This document shows positions 7,949 to 15,854 of a DNA stretch of 64,000 bases, in pieces. The translations under genes and the position numbers were made by a program. The notes beneath the pieces are model-generated. The model saw nothing but the letters and a program-made list of their open reading frames with translations, did not search any database and had not been told where the DNA came from. Position 1 is the stretch's first letter; the number at the start of each line of letters is the position of its first letter. Origin of the DNA: Microthrixaceae bacterium (GTDB taxonomy: Bacteria; Actinomycetota; Acidimicrobiia; Acidimicrobiales; Microtrichaceae); the NCBI GenBank assembly GCA_023958095.1, contig JAMLGJ010000001.1:62001-126000 (forward strand). The letters are read 5' to 3'.

Positions 7949-8416
7949 ATGTCAGCCCGGGCCGAGCAGTTCGACCTCCTTCCCATGTCGGTCCAGCGGC
8001 GATGGGCCAACTTCCTCGAGTGGGAGGACCAGCAGTACTTCCCGCAGCTGGTGGGTATGCAGGTCGAGGAGCTCCGGCGCGACTACGCCAGGCTGCGCCT
8101 CCCGTGGCGACCGGAGCTGAACCAGCCCCAGGGGCTGATGCACGGGGGAGCCATCGCCACGCTCATCGACACGGTCGTCGTTCCGGCCATCGGCACCGCG
8201 TACGACACCCGGCGTCCCTACTCGACGATCGAGATGACCGTGCGCTACCTCGGGCCGGTGCGCAAGGAGGACCTCGTGGCCGAGGGATGGGTGTCGCGCC
8301 GCGGCAAGCGCGTCGTGTTCTGCGACGTGGAGGTGCGCACCGGATCCTCGGTGCTCGTCGCCACGGGCCACCTCATCTACGTCGTCGGATCAACCCCGGA
8401 CGCGACCTCGATGTGA
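7949..8416 (+). CDS. PaaI-family hotdog thioesterase
   Basis: A 155-residue single hotdog-domain protein with the PaaI/YbgC landmark LMHGGAIATLIDTVVVPA (residues about 66-83) and the beta strand TIEMTVRYLGPVR. The HGG loop and following acidic position fit an acyl-CoA thioesterase acting on aryl or short/medium acyl-CoA, probably releasing CoA from dead-end intermediates. The ATG at 7949 has only a weak ribosome site. Its last 40 nt overlap the 3' end of the convergent Fe-S protein gene (8377-9300). Confidence 0.88.
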   Translation: MSARAEQFDLLPMSVQRRWANFLEWEDQQYFPQLVGMQVEELRRDYARLRLPWRPELNQPQGLMHGGAIATLIDTVVVPAIGTAYDTRRPYSTIEMTVRYLGPVRKEDLVAEGWVSRRGKRVVFCDVEVRTGSSVLVATGHLIYVVGSTPDATSM

Positions 8417-9300
8417 TCCCAGGGGGCTGCCCAGCGCTCCTTCAGGGACTCGAGGTGCGCGCTGCCATCGGCACACGAGCCGAGGATGCGGCAGTACCTG
8501 CAGTGGGGCCCGACCCGCCGCGGTGCTGCGCCGGGTTGGGCGGCGAACCCGAGGTCCGCCACCGCTTCCCCCAGCGCCGTGGAGAGGAATTCGCCGTCCA
8601 CCGCGAACCGGACGCGCTCGAGGGTGGCCCGCATGGCCAGCACCACCGACGCCGGTTCCTGGCCACGCACCAGGGACCAGAGCAGGGCCGTGCGGCCCGC
8701 AACCCGTCGGTCCGCGGGTGAGGAGCGCGGGCGCAGCACCAGCAGGTGCGTTCGGTCCTGCGCCGTGCCCGCCCTGACGGTGCGCACCGCGTCGACCTGA
8801 GCGGTGAGCGCCGTGGACAGGGATCGGGGGGTGTACGCCAGCGCCCGCGGTTCATGCCACTGCGGCTCGCCCCGTCGGGCCGCGAGGGCCCGTGCATCGA
8901 CCACCCAGGACACGGCGTCGGCCCTCAGCGCAGCGACGGCGGCGGGCTCCAACGAACGCAACCAGTCCGCCACCCCCCGACGCAGGGAATCGGGGGTGTT
9001 CAACACCGAGGTGACCATCTCGTGGGCAGGCATTCCGGCCGGCGCCTCACGCAGGGCCACCAGTGCCACCTCCCTGCGCGCCGTGAACACCGCTTCGCGG
9101 AAGGCACCCCGCTCGTCGAACCTGTCCGGGTCCGCCACCATGGCCACGGCCGGGCACGGGGCACCCGCCTGGAAGGTCCCGACACGATCGAGCACCCCGT
9201 CACCTCGGTCTCCGGGCCCGGCGGTGGGGCGGCCGCGAACCGCCCTGCCTGCCGGCATCTCGGCCACCGCGCCATCCAGCGCGTCGCGCCAGTGGGCCAT
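8377..9300 (-). CDS. Fe-S cysteine-motif partner protein, degenerate relative of the adjacent nuclease
   Basis: A 307-residue protein of no named family that I can recognise. Its C-terminus GPHCRYCRILGSC (C267, C270, C276) matches that of the upstream nuclease, and a lone upstream cysteine (C49, in GAPCPAV) sits before a long helix, as in that protein. The four-cysteine layout therefore equals that of Cas4/AddB-type [4Fe-4S] nucleases. However, no D...ExK or QxxxY motif is visible where the nuclease core should be. It probably starts at ATG 9300 or the GTG one codon upstream, 40 nt after the nuclease stop; the frame is open to 9423. The role is unknown. A structural subunit in a heterodimer is my best guess. 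Confidence 0.65.
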   Translation of the reverse strand: MAHWRDALDGAVAEMPAGRAVRGRPTAGPGDRGDGVLDRVGTFQAGAPCPAVAMVADPDRFDERGAFREAVFTARREVALVALREAPAGMPAHEMVTSVLNTPDSLRRGVADWLRSLEPAAVAALRADAVSWVVDARALAARRGEPQWHEPRALAYTPRSLSTALTAQVDAVRTVRAGTAQDRTHLLVLRPRSSPADRRVAGRTALLWSLVRGQEPASVVLAMRATLERVRFAVDGEFLSTALGEAVADLGFAAQPGAAPRRVGPHCRYCRILGSCADGSAHLESLKERWAAPWDHIEVASGVDPTT

Positions 9301-9340
9301 CACCTCGGATCGGCGCCTCCTCGAACCGGCGGATCGCTGG

Positions 9341-10279
9341 CTATCCAACGCGGGCCTCCGGACAGAGCGGCGAGGAACTGCAGAACCGGCAGTGCGGTCC
9401 GGGCCGCAGCACCGGTCCACCACGGTCCAGGATGTCCGCCGCGCGCGAGGCCCCGGCTGCGATCCTCTCGGCCGCGGCGAGCAGGCTTCCGGGCACGTGC
9501 ATCGGCTCCAACCCGCCGACCGGACTCCACAGTGCTGCCCCGGCGGGCAGGGTGCCGTTCCTCAGCGATGCCAGGAGCACGTAGTGGCGCAGTTGCGCCC
9601 GGTGGGCGTCGCGCAGTTCACCGGACTTCACCTCCACCAGGACACACGGGTGCGGTGTGCCGGGACCACCCAGCACGAGGTCCGCTCGCCCGCGCAGCTC
9701 GAGCACCCCCGCGAACCGTGCCCCCAGGCCCACCTCGACCCTCGGTTCCCATCGCTGCAGTCCACGGAACGCGAGTGCGTGCGCCGCCAGTTCGGCCAGC
9801 TCACCGGACTTCGAGGGATCCGCTGTGAAGCCCCTGAGCAGTTCCAGGTCCCCTGCAGCACCGGTGGCCTCGAAGACCGCCTCGAGCTCCCCAACCGCGT
9901 CGGCGACCGGCCCCGAGAAGAGCACCACCGACACGAACACGTCGAGCGCCCGACCCCTGAACATCGGCCATGTGACCTCGCCGGGGGGATCCACCGCCTC
10001 CCCCAGCGCGAGGCCCCCACACGTGAGCAGTCTGCCCACCGAGGCGTCGCCCAGCACCAGGGCGCCGGGCCCGCCGAAGGGATCCAGCGGACCGGTGAGC
10101 ACCCCACCTCGGGCGCGGGTGAACGAACCCAGGTCCTCCGCCACCGACCCGAGGTGCTCACGGGCGGCCGTGACCTCCGCTTCACCACCACGAGTCCCGG
10201 CCACATGGCCTGCCAGCACCTGCTCCACCCACTCCGCGACCACAGGTGGCGCGCCCGAGGTGTAGCCCGGCTCACCCAC
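9341..10279 (-). CDS. RecB/Cas4-like PD-(D/E)xK nuclease with Fe-S cysteines
   Basis: A 312-residue protein. The core reads GRADLVL (D200), then VLVEVKSG (E216, K218), then QLRHY (Q229, Y233), the RecB-type motif that follows the active site. C87 lies before the first helix, and C297, C300 and C306 form CxxCx5C at the C-terminus. This matches the split four-cysteine [4Fe-4S] layout of Cas4 and AddB. The GTG start at 10279 overlaps the queD stop by 8 nt, so translation is coupled to a preQ0 synthesis gene. No cas1/cas2 or helicase is adjacent. The link between 7-deazaguanine synthesis and this nuclease is novel to me. Confidence 0.78.
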   Translation of the reverse strand: MGEPGYTSGAPPVVAEWVEQVLAGHVAGTRGGEAEVTAAREHLGSVAEDLGSFTRARGGVLTGPLDPFGGPGALVLGDASVGRLLTCGGLALGEAVDPPGEVTWPMFRGRALDVFVSVVLFSGPVADAVGELEAVFEATGAAGDLELLRGFTADPSKSGELAELAAHALAFRGLQRWEPRVEVGLGARFAGVLELRGRADLVLGGPGTPHPCVLVEVKSGELRDAHRAQLRHYVLLASLRNGTLPAGAALWSPVGGLEPMHVPGSLLAAAERIAAGASRAADILDRGGPVLRPGPHCRFCSSSPLCPEARVG

Positions 10280-10631
10280 CCCGGTAGCGGCAACCGGAGG
10301 TGCAGGTCTCGCGCACCTCGACCATCGACAGGCCGGGCAGCACCTGCTCGAGGCGCTCCCAGATCCAGCGGGCGATCACCTCGCTGGTCGGGTTCTCCAA
10401 CCCGGCGATCTCGTTCAGGTACCGGTGGTCCAGTTCCTCGCGCAACGGCTCGCAGGCGGCGCTGATGTCCGCGAAGTCGAGCACCCAGCCCGAGACCTCA
10501 CCAACCGGACCCGTCACGTGGACCACCACGCGGAACGAGTGACCGTGCAGGCGCGCGCACTTGTGCCCCTCGGGCACATTCGGGAGCCGGTGGGCGGACT
10601 CGAAGCCGAACTCCTTGAACACCTCTGTCAC
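10272..10631 (-). CDS. queD: 6-carboxy-5,6,7,8-tetrahydropterin synthase (QueD)
   Basis: A 119-residue enzyme converting dihydroneopterin triphosphate to 6-carboxytetrahydropterin, the first dedicated step of preQ0 synthesis. Zinc ligands are H14 (ESAHRL) and H29/H31 (CARLHGH), with the catalytic C25 in the CxxxHGH motif expected of QueD rather than PTPS. DHRYLNE and the C-terminal VEVRET fit the family. The start is GTG 10631, embedded in a 17-bp sequence present three times; each unit supplies AGAGGTG to the next. queE lies 157 nt upstream, and the Fe-S nuclease start overlaps the queD end. Confidence 0.93.
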   Translation of the reverse strand: MTEVFKEFGFESAHRLPNVPEGHKCARLHGHSFRVVVHVTGPVGEVSGWVLDFADISAACEPLREELDHRYLNEIAGLENPTSEVIARWIWERLEQVLPGLSMVEVRETCTSGCRYRGG

Positions 10632-10667
10632 AGGAACACCTCTGTCACAGGAACACCTCTGTCACAG
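10617..10667. repeat. Triplicated 17-bp translation-initiation sequence of queD
   Basis: GAACACCTCTGTCACAG occurs three times without gaps (10617-10633, 10634-10650, 10651-10667). Read on the minus strand, each unit is CTGTGACAGAGGTGTTC, containing a GTG start and an AGAGGTG Shine-Dalgarno-like element. The last copy (10617-10633) contains the queD GTG; the preceding copy provides its AGAGG at a 7-8 nt distance. Because 17 is not a multiple of three, the three GTGs are in different frames. Confidence 0.9.
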
Positions 10668-10788
10668 CCCTACCAACCCTGTCACGGCACAGCCGGGATC
10701 GACCTCCACGACCCGGAGGTTACCCAGCGCGCCCGCCGGTCCGGCCAGCCGCCCGCGGGATGACGACGCGGCCGGGAGTGTGGCCGGC

Positions 10789-11475
10789 CTAGGGGATGCC
10801 GATGACCTTGTGGGTCTGGATGCCGAGTCGCCAGCGGGGGTGCGCCATGCAGTAGCGCGCGGCGGCGAGCGTGTTGGCCTCCAGGTCCTCCCCGTCCATG
10901 GGTTGGAGGACACGGTGGGTGAAGTTCCACTCGCCCCCCTCGAAACGCCCGGGCTCGGCCCCCTCCTGGGGATACACCAGCTTGAGTTCGTCGCCGCTTC
11001 GCACGACCACCTCGCTGTTGGCCTTGGGGGACACGCACACCCAGTCCACCCCCGGGGGTAGCGGGATCGTGCCGTTCGTCTCCACGGCCACCTCGAACCC
11101 GGCCCGGTGGAAGGCATCCACCGCGTCCGCGTCGAGCTGCAGGAGTGGCTCGCCCCCGGTGCAGACCAACAACGCCCGCGAGCCGGTGGCGTCCTCCGGC
11201 TCGGATGCCGGGGCACGCCCGGGTGGCACCCCGGTCGCCCCGAGCCACAGTTCCGCAGCCCGTGAGGCCAACTCGCCTGCTTCGAAGGTGCCCCCTCCCT
11301 CTCCGTCGGTACCGACGAAGTCCGTGTCGCAGAAACGGCATGTGGCCGAGGAGCGTTGGGCCTCGCGGCCGGACCACAGGTTGCAGCCGCTGAAACGGCA
11401 GAACACCGCCGGGCGACCCGCGTTGATCCCCTCTCCCTGGAGGGTGTGGAACAGCTCCTTCACGCGGTAGGCCAT
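10789..11475 (-). CDS. queE: 7-carboxy-7-deazaguanine synthase (QueE), CX14CX2C type
   Basis: A 228-residue radical SAM enzyme that contracts 6-carboxytetrahydropterin to 7-carboxy-7-deazaguanine. The cluster motif is C31-X14-C46-X2-C49, the expanded form also known from Burkholderia multivorans QueE, preceded by FHTLQGEG and followed by CDTDFVG. TGGEPLLQ and ETNGT complete the SAM site. The frame extends upstream, but the ATG at 11475 overlaps the queC stop (ATGA) and begins the family homology. The 157-nt gap after it, before queD, contains the repeat at 10617-10667. Confidence 0.93.
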   Translation of the reverse strand: MAYRVKELFHTLQGEGINAGRPAVFCRFSGCNLWSGREAQRSSATCRFCDTDFVGTDGEGGGTFEAGELASRAAELWLGATGVPPGRAPASEPEDATGSRALLVCTGGEPLLQLDADAVDAFHRAGFEVAVETNGTIPLPPGVDWVCVSPKANSEVVVRSGDELKLVYPQEGAEPGRFEGGEWNFTHRVLQPMDGEDLEANTLAAARYCMAHPRWRLGIQTHKVIGIP

Positions 11476-12230
11476 CAGGACTCCCGGTAGCGAGTCGGGT
11501 CGGCCAACCCGGCCTGCTCGAACCCCCGCCTGCGCAACAGGCACGAGTCGCAGTGTCCGCAGGCAGCTCCGGTGGGGTCGGGGTCGTAGCAGCTGGTGGT
11601 CATCGAGTAGTCCACACCAAGTTCGGTGCCGAGGCTCACGATCTCGCTCTTGGTGAGCTCCATCAGTGGCGCCCGCACCGAGAACTCCACCCCCTGCTCG
11701 GTGGCAGCAGCCGTGGCGAGGTTGGCGAGGTTCTCGAACGCGGCCACGAACCCGGGGCGGCAGTCCGGGTAGCCCGAGTAGTCGAGGGCGTTCACCCCGA
11801 TGAAGATGTCGCCGGCTCCCACCACCTCGGCCAGTCCCAGTGCCACCGCGAGGAACACGGTGTTGCGTGCCGGGACGTAGGTCACCGGAACATCCGAACC
11901 GATCGCGTCCGCGGAATCGTGTTTGGGTACCTCGATGTCGTCGGTGAGAGCCGAACCCCCTATGGAGTCGAGGTCGATGCCGACCACACGGTGCGAAGCC
12001 GCTCCGAGTGACTGCGCCACACGCTCCGCCGCTGCCAGCTCCACCGAGTGGCGTTGCCCGTAGCGGAAGCTCAGCGCGTGGCACTCACGGCCCTCGGCGA
12101 CCGCGATCGCCAACACGGTGGCCGAATCGAGTCCACCGCTGAGGAGCACCACCGCGGGCGCGCGTGAACCGGGGTCTGGTGCGCCGGGGTCCGCTTCGCC
12201 TCGGTCGTGCTCGTTGGCATCCATCGCCAC
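11475..12230 (-). CDS. queC: 7-cyano-7-deazaguanine synthase (QueC)
   Basis: A 251-residue ATP-dependent enzyme that turns 7-carboxy-7-deazaguanine into preQ0. The PP-loop is SGGLDS at residues 31-36 and the zinc-binding C-terminus reads CYDP...[15 protein letters not shown] and [12 protein letters not shown] are conserved QueC segments. The first 25 residues are an unconserved acidic tail; ATG 12230 or 12224 may be used. queC heads the preQ0 operon, following a hairpin that closes the DUF389 gene. No folE, queF, tgt or DNA-modifying DpdA is in the window, so the final use of preQ0 is not shown. Confidence 0.95.
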   Translation of the reverse strand: MAMDANEHDRGEADPGAPDPGSRAPAVVLLSGGLDSATVLAIAVAEGRECHALSFRYGQRHSVELAAAERVAQSLGAASHRVVGIDLDSIGGSALTDDIEVPKHDSADAIGSDVPVTYVPARNTVFLAVALGLAEVVGAGDIFIGVNALDYSGYPDCRPGFVAAFENLANLATAAATEQGVEFSVRAPLMELTKSEIVSLGTELGVDYSMTTSCYDPDPTGAACGHCDSCLLRRRGFEQAGLADPTRYRES

Positions 12231-12262
12231 CAGTTGAGCACCTGGGGCCGAGGGATCACACT

Positions 12263-12294
12263 CGGTCGGCCGAACGCACTCGCCCGGCCGACCG
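12263..12294 (-). terminator. Hairpin between the DUF389 gene and queC
   Basis: CGGTCGGCCG and CGGCCGACCG form a perfect 10-bp stem with a 12-nt loop, directly after the DUF389 stop (12298) and 32 bp before the queC start. It probably ends the DUF389 transcript. I saw no preQ1-riboswitch-like core in this 67-bp gap. Confidence 0.55.
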
Positions 12295-12297
12295 GGG

Positions 12298-13920
12298 TCA
12301 GTCGATCTCGGTCACTGTGGAGGGAACGAGCCGCAACGAGAGCTTGGGCCGGTAGCCCAACTTGTCGGACAGGTCGTCGAGCAGGCCGTCGGTGTCCCCG
12401 GGCAGCTCCGGGCCCGAGAGGGTCACCGAGATCCGGTCACCCTCGGCCTCCACGTCGACGTACTGCACGCTGCCGTCATCGGGCAGCCATGCGGTCACCA
12501 CGTCGTGTGTCGCACCCTCGTCGGCAGCCTCGGTCCAGACGTCCTCGGAGGTGAGGCTCAACGGCACGAGTATCACGAGGGCACCGAGGCCGAACACGCC
12601 GACCACGCGCCTCAGGTTCTCGCGTTGCTCGCGGTCGGGTGGGAGCGCGGCGAACCCCATGAGCACGAACACCGTGACCGCGGCCAGGACGATCGACACG
12701 ACGTTGGTGCCGAACAACAGCAGCGCACCCTGGGCCTCGCCGTAGGCGCCCTGTTCGAGTGTGATGCCCACGACCGACAGGGGTGGCACGAGGGCGACGG
12801 CGATCGCCACCCCCGACAGGGAGCTCGACACCCGTGGATCCACGGTGGCGTACGCACCCGCGGCGCCGGCGAACACGGCGATGCAGAAGTCGAGCAGCGA
12901 GGGCTCCACCCTCGATGCGATCTGGGTGTTGGTGTTGATGTCGCCCACCGAGGGGAGCCAGCTCGCGATGAGCCAGGCGACCGCCACGGCTGCCGCCGCC
13001 GCCGCGACCACCAGCACCAGGGACCGTGCCAACCGGGTGGGCCAGCCGTTCACCGCCGCCGCCGAGACACCCATGATCGGGGTCATGAGCGGAGCCACGA
13101 GCATCGCCCCGATCACCACCGCGGTGGAGTCCTGGATGACAGCGAAGCTCGCGATGCCCGTTGCGAGCACCATCATCACCCAGAACGAGGCGAGCTTGGA
13201 TGCCTTGTTGGGCGCCTCGAAGAACATCGTCTCCACCAGCCCGGCACGGTCCTCCGCCGCCAGACGCCGGTTGACCAACCAGTCGTTCACCAGTGCCGGA
13301 GCCCCACGGTGATCCAGCGGGGATGTCGCCGGGTGGCCCTGGTGTGACTCCGCGCCCGCTGCACCCTGGCGCAGGCCCATGTTGAGAACGATCCCGCCCA
13401 GCGCCATCGAGCCGATTCCGAGCCCGGCGCGGACCGCCAGCACGGCAGTGTCGGGCACCACGACCACGACGACGCCGAACACGACCAACGAGGCGGCCAT
13501 CACCACGCCGTCGCGTCGGGCGGACCGACCCCTGGGTGTGAGTACGTTGGCGCCCACCAGGAGGCCCCGCAACACCAGGGCGGCACCGATGACCGTGGAG
13601 AACGGCAGGTCGTCGAGCACCAGCAGCAGGGCGGCGATCACCAGCACGACTCCCATGGCCGTGCGCGAGATGGGACCCACGGCGGGACGGGCATCCCCGC
13701 GGCGCCTGAACGCGAACCACAGCTCCGCCACCGCCCAACCGGCGAAGAGCACCGCACCCAACGACACCAGGAGGGCTTCCTCGCGGGGCCCGACCATGAT
13801 CACCGCTCCGGCCAGCACCAGGGCGACACCACGCACCGTCGTCCAGTTCATCCAGCCGTGCGCACGCGTGCCGGTACCCGTTTGGTCGTCTTTCGCTACC
13901 GGCGTGGGGGGTGGTGCCAT
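12298..13920 (-). CDS. DUF389-domain membrane protein
   Basis: A 540-residue polytopic protein. The N-terminal 170 residues form about six hydrophobic segments with little else. The second half carries the DUF389 signature [29 protein letters not shown] and [24 protein letters not shown], then further helices and a soluble C-terminal tail of about 100 residues. The function of this family is not established; transport or envelope-stress roles have been suggested. It follows an SDR of the ipd operon by 56 nt on the same strand and may be at the end of that transcript. A hairpin follows its stop. Confidence 0.85.
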   Translation of the reverse strand: MAPPPTPVAKDDQTGTGTRAHGWMNWTTVRGVALVLAGAVIMVGPREEALLVSLGAVLFAGWAVAELWFAFRRRGDARPAVGPISRTAMGVVLVIAALLLVLDDLPFSTVIGAALVLRGLLVGANVLTPRGRSARRDGVVMAASLVVFGVVVVVVPDTAVLAVRAGLGIGSMALGGIVLNMGLRQGAAGAESHQGHPATSPLDHRGAPALVNDWLVNRRLAAEDRAGLVETMFFEAPNKASKLASFWVMMVLATGIASFAVIQDSTAVVIGAMLVAPLMTPIMGVSAAAVNGWPTRLARSLVLVVAAAAAAVAVAWLIASWLPSVGDINTNTQIASRVEPSLLDFCIAVFAGAAGAYATVDPRVSSSLSGVAIAVALVPPLSVVGITLEQGAYGEAQGALLLFGTNVVSIVLAAVTVFVLMGFAALPPDREQRENLRRVVGVFGLGALVILVPLSLTSEDVWTEAADEGATHDVVTAWLPDDGSVQYVDVEAEGDRISVTLSGPELPGDTDGLLDDLSDKLGYRPKLSLRLVPSTVTEID

Positions 13921-13976
13921 GGATCAGTGCGTTCGGTCGCTTCGGTGCCTTCGGGGCCTCTGGTGCTTCTGGTGCT

Positions 13977-14747
13977 TCACCGTTCCGCACTCATGTCGGC
14001 AACACCGAGTCGACGTTGAAGCGCTTCGGAGATCCCCGGGGCGAGGCCGCCGAGGGTGGCCGTCAGTCGTAGCTCGGGGGGCGACACGTAGACCTCCGCG
14101 GGATTCGACCGGATGGCGCGCACCACACCGGCCGCCACGTCCGAGGGCGACCTGGTGCGCACGAAGGCCGGAAGCTCGATCCCGTTGTCCGCGAACATCC
14201 CCTCGCTGTCGATGAATCCGGGCACTACGAGGCTCACACCGATGCCATGGGGTTCGAGGTCCTGCCGGATGGCCAGGCTGTAGCCACGCAGACCGAACTT
14301 CGTGCCGTTGTACAGCGAGGAGTTGGCGGTGGCCACGACACCGGAGAGTGATCCGACCATCACGACCTGACCCGAACGGCCGGCCTCGATCCGCTGGCGG
14401 GCGAACTCCGCGGAGAGGACCATCGGGGCCCGCAGGTTCACCTCGAGCACACGGTCGATGGAATCCACCGCCGACTCGAGCACCGAGCCGTTGCCGCCCA
14501 CACCGGCATTCGCGATCAGCACGTCGATCTCGCCGAGCGTGGCGCACAGCTCCTCCACGTCGCTGCGGTCCGCCAGGTCGGCCACACGCACCTCTCCGCC
14601 GGTCCGCGCGGCCAGGTCCTCGAGCAGCGAGGCCGAACGGGCGGTCAGCACGAGGTCCGCGCCGCGCCGCGCCAGTTCCTGCGCGATCGCCCGGCCGAGC
14701 CCCCCGCTGGCACCGGTGAGCAGGATGCGGGCGCCATGGATGTCCAT
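13977..14747 (-). CDS. Short-chain dehydrogenase/reductase (256 aa)
   Basis: A classical SDR with TGASGGLGRA at residues 11-20, ANAGVGG, the catalytic Ser in VGSLSGV and YNGTK. PGFID after the active site and the short C-terminal substrate lid are typical of dehydrogenases acting on hydrophobic acyl or sterol-like substrates. It is the last clearly linked gene of the operon ipdA-ipdB-ipdC-fadE-fadE-SDR, starting 10 nt after the second acyl-CoA dehydrogenase. By position it may oxidise a hydroxyacyl-CoA made in ring C/D catabolism, but nothing in the sequence fixes the substrate. Confidence 0.88.
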   Translation of the reverse strand: MDIHGARILLTGASGGLGRAIAQELARRGADLVLTARSASLLEDLAARTGGEVRVADLADRSDVEELCATLGEIDVLIANAGVGGNGSVLESAVDSIDRVLEVNLRAPMVLSAEFARQRIEAGRSGQVVMVGSLSGVVATANSSLYNGTKFGLRGYSLAIRQDLEPHGIGVSLVVPGFIDSEGMFADNGIELPAFVRTRSPSDVAAGVVRAIRSNPAEVYVSPPELRLTATLGGLAPGISEALQRRLGVADMSAER

Positions 14748-14757
14748 GTGCCGAACG

Positions 14758-15849
14758 CTACAAGCCGAGGAGGTGCCGCCGGACCCTTGCGCGGTGCATC
14801 GCCTCGTCGCCGTGGGAACGGGCCAGGGCCCAGGAGCGCTTCATGAACAACTGCAGGTCGGCCTCGACGGTGTAGCCGATCGCGCCGTGGCACTGCAGGG
14901 CGGTCTCCGAGACGAGTTGCGCTGCGCGCGAGGCACGCGACTTGGCCATCGACACTGCGACAGCCGCCTCGCCGACCGTTGCGGACCCACCCGAGAGCGC
15001 GCTGTGGCCTCCGGACAGGAGGTGTGCGGCCTGGGCCACCAGGGGCCGGGCGAACACGATCGCCGATCCGGCATCGGCCAGGTGGTGCTTCACCGCCTGG
15101 AAGCTCCCCACCGGAACGCCGAACTGCCTGCGTTCGGAGACGTACTCCACGGTCATGTCGAGCATCGCGGAGCACAACCCGAGGAGCATCGCCGCATCGA
15201 GCGTCGCCGCACGGTCGAACGACACCGCCCGCATGGCGGCTGCCACATCACCGGACGCGAGCTCGAGACCTGCTCCGCTGACCGGCTCCACACGGACCAG
15301 GCCACGCGAGCCGTCGACGGAATCCTCCGGCCGGGATTCGATGTCGTCCGGTTCCACGAGCACGAGCGTGTCGTCGGTGAACAGCACGAAGGCATCCGCG
15401 GTCCTGCCCGAGGGCACCAGCGGTGCGGCCCCGAAGCCGCTCACCACCGTGGCACCGGAGGCGATCCGTGACAGCCACTCCGCTGCCGGCCCGGAAACCG
15501 CACCGCCCTGTCCCGCCACGGTCGCCAGCAACGGCGCCACCACACCCGCGGTGTCACCGACCGGGTCCGGCAGGGCCACCCTGCCGCACTCCTCGACGAT
15601 GGGGGCAAGGGCGTCGAAGTCCATCTGGAGCCCGCCGTGCTGCTCGGGCACCAGCAGTCCGAGCACGCCCATCTCCACGAGTGCGTCCCAGGCCGGGCGC
15701 ACACGGCCGTCGCCGCTGCCGAGTCCGGTGTGGCTGCCGACCTCCCCTCCCCACGACGCGGCGACGTCCGCGGGAGTGCAGGTGTCAGCCAGAAGGGACC
15801 TGACCGCGTCGGCGAACTCAGTGTGTTCCTCGGTTGGGGCGAAACGCAT
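14758..15849 (-). CDS. Acyl-CoA dehydrogenase, second subunit of a putative alpha2beta2 pair
   Basis: A 363-residue ACAD family protein, shorter than its neighbour. It has LGLLVPEQHGG, a middle domain poor in the usual FAD motifs, and the C-terminal RRQFGVPVGSFQAVKHHLADA and ALQCHGAIGYTVEADLQLFMKRSW blocks. Actinobacterial steroid ACADs typically work as heterotetramers encoded by adjacent genes, and this gene begins 5 nt after the other ACAD. ATG 15849 is chosen because the longer open frame upstream runs through that ACAD. The steroid-ring substrate is inferred from the ipd operon. Confidence 0.9.
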   Translation of the reverse strand: MRFAPTEEHTEFADAVRSLLADTCTPADVAASWGGEVGSHTGLGSGDGRVRPAWDALVEMGVLGLLVPEQHGGLQMDFDALAPIVEECGRVALPDPVGDTAGVVAPLLATVAGQGGAVSGPAAEWLSRIASGATVVSGFGAAPLVPSGRTADAFVLFTDDTLVLVEPDDIESRPEDSVDGSRGLVRVEPVSGAGLELASGDVAAAMRAVSFDRAATLDAAMLLGLCSAMLDMTVEYVSERRQFGVPVGSFQAVKHHLADAGSAIVFARPLVAQAAHLLSGGHSALSGGSATVGEAAVAVSMAKSRASRAAQLVSETALQCHGAIGYTVEADLQLFMKRSWALARSHGDEAMHRARVRRHLLGL

Positions 15850-15854
15850 CTCGG

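Noticed and set aside
10617-10667. CRISPR-like array
   Set aside because: The units are 17 bp and directly tandem without spacers.
12231-12297. preQ1 riboswitch before queC
   Set aside because: Only a terminator-like hairpin is seen; the short C-rich aptamer core was not found.
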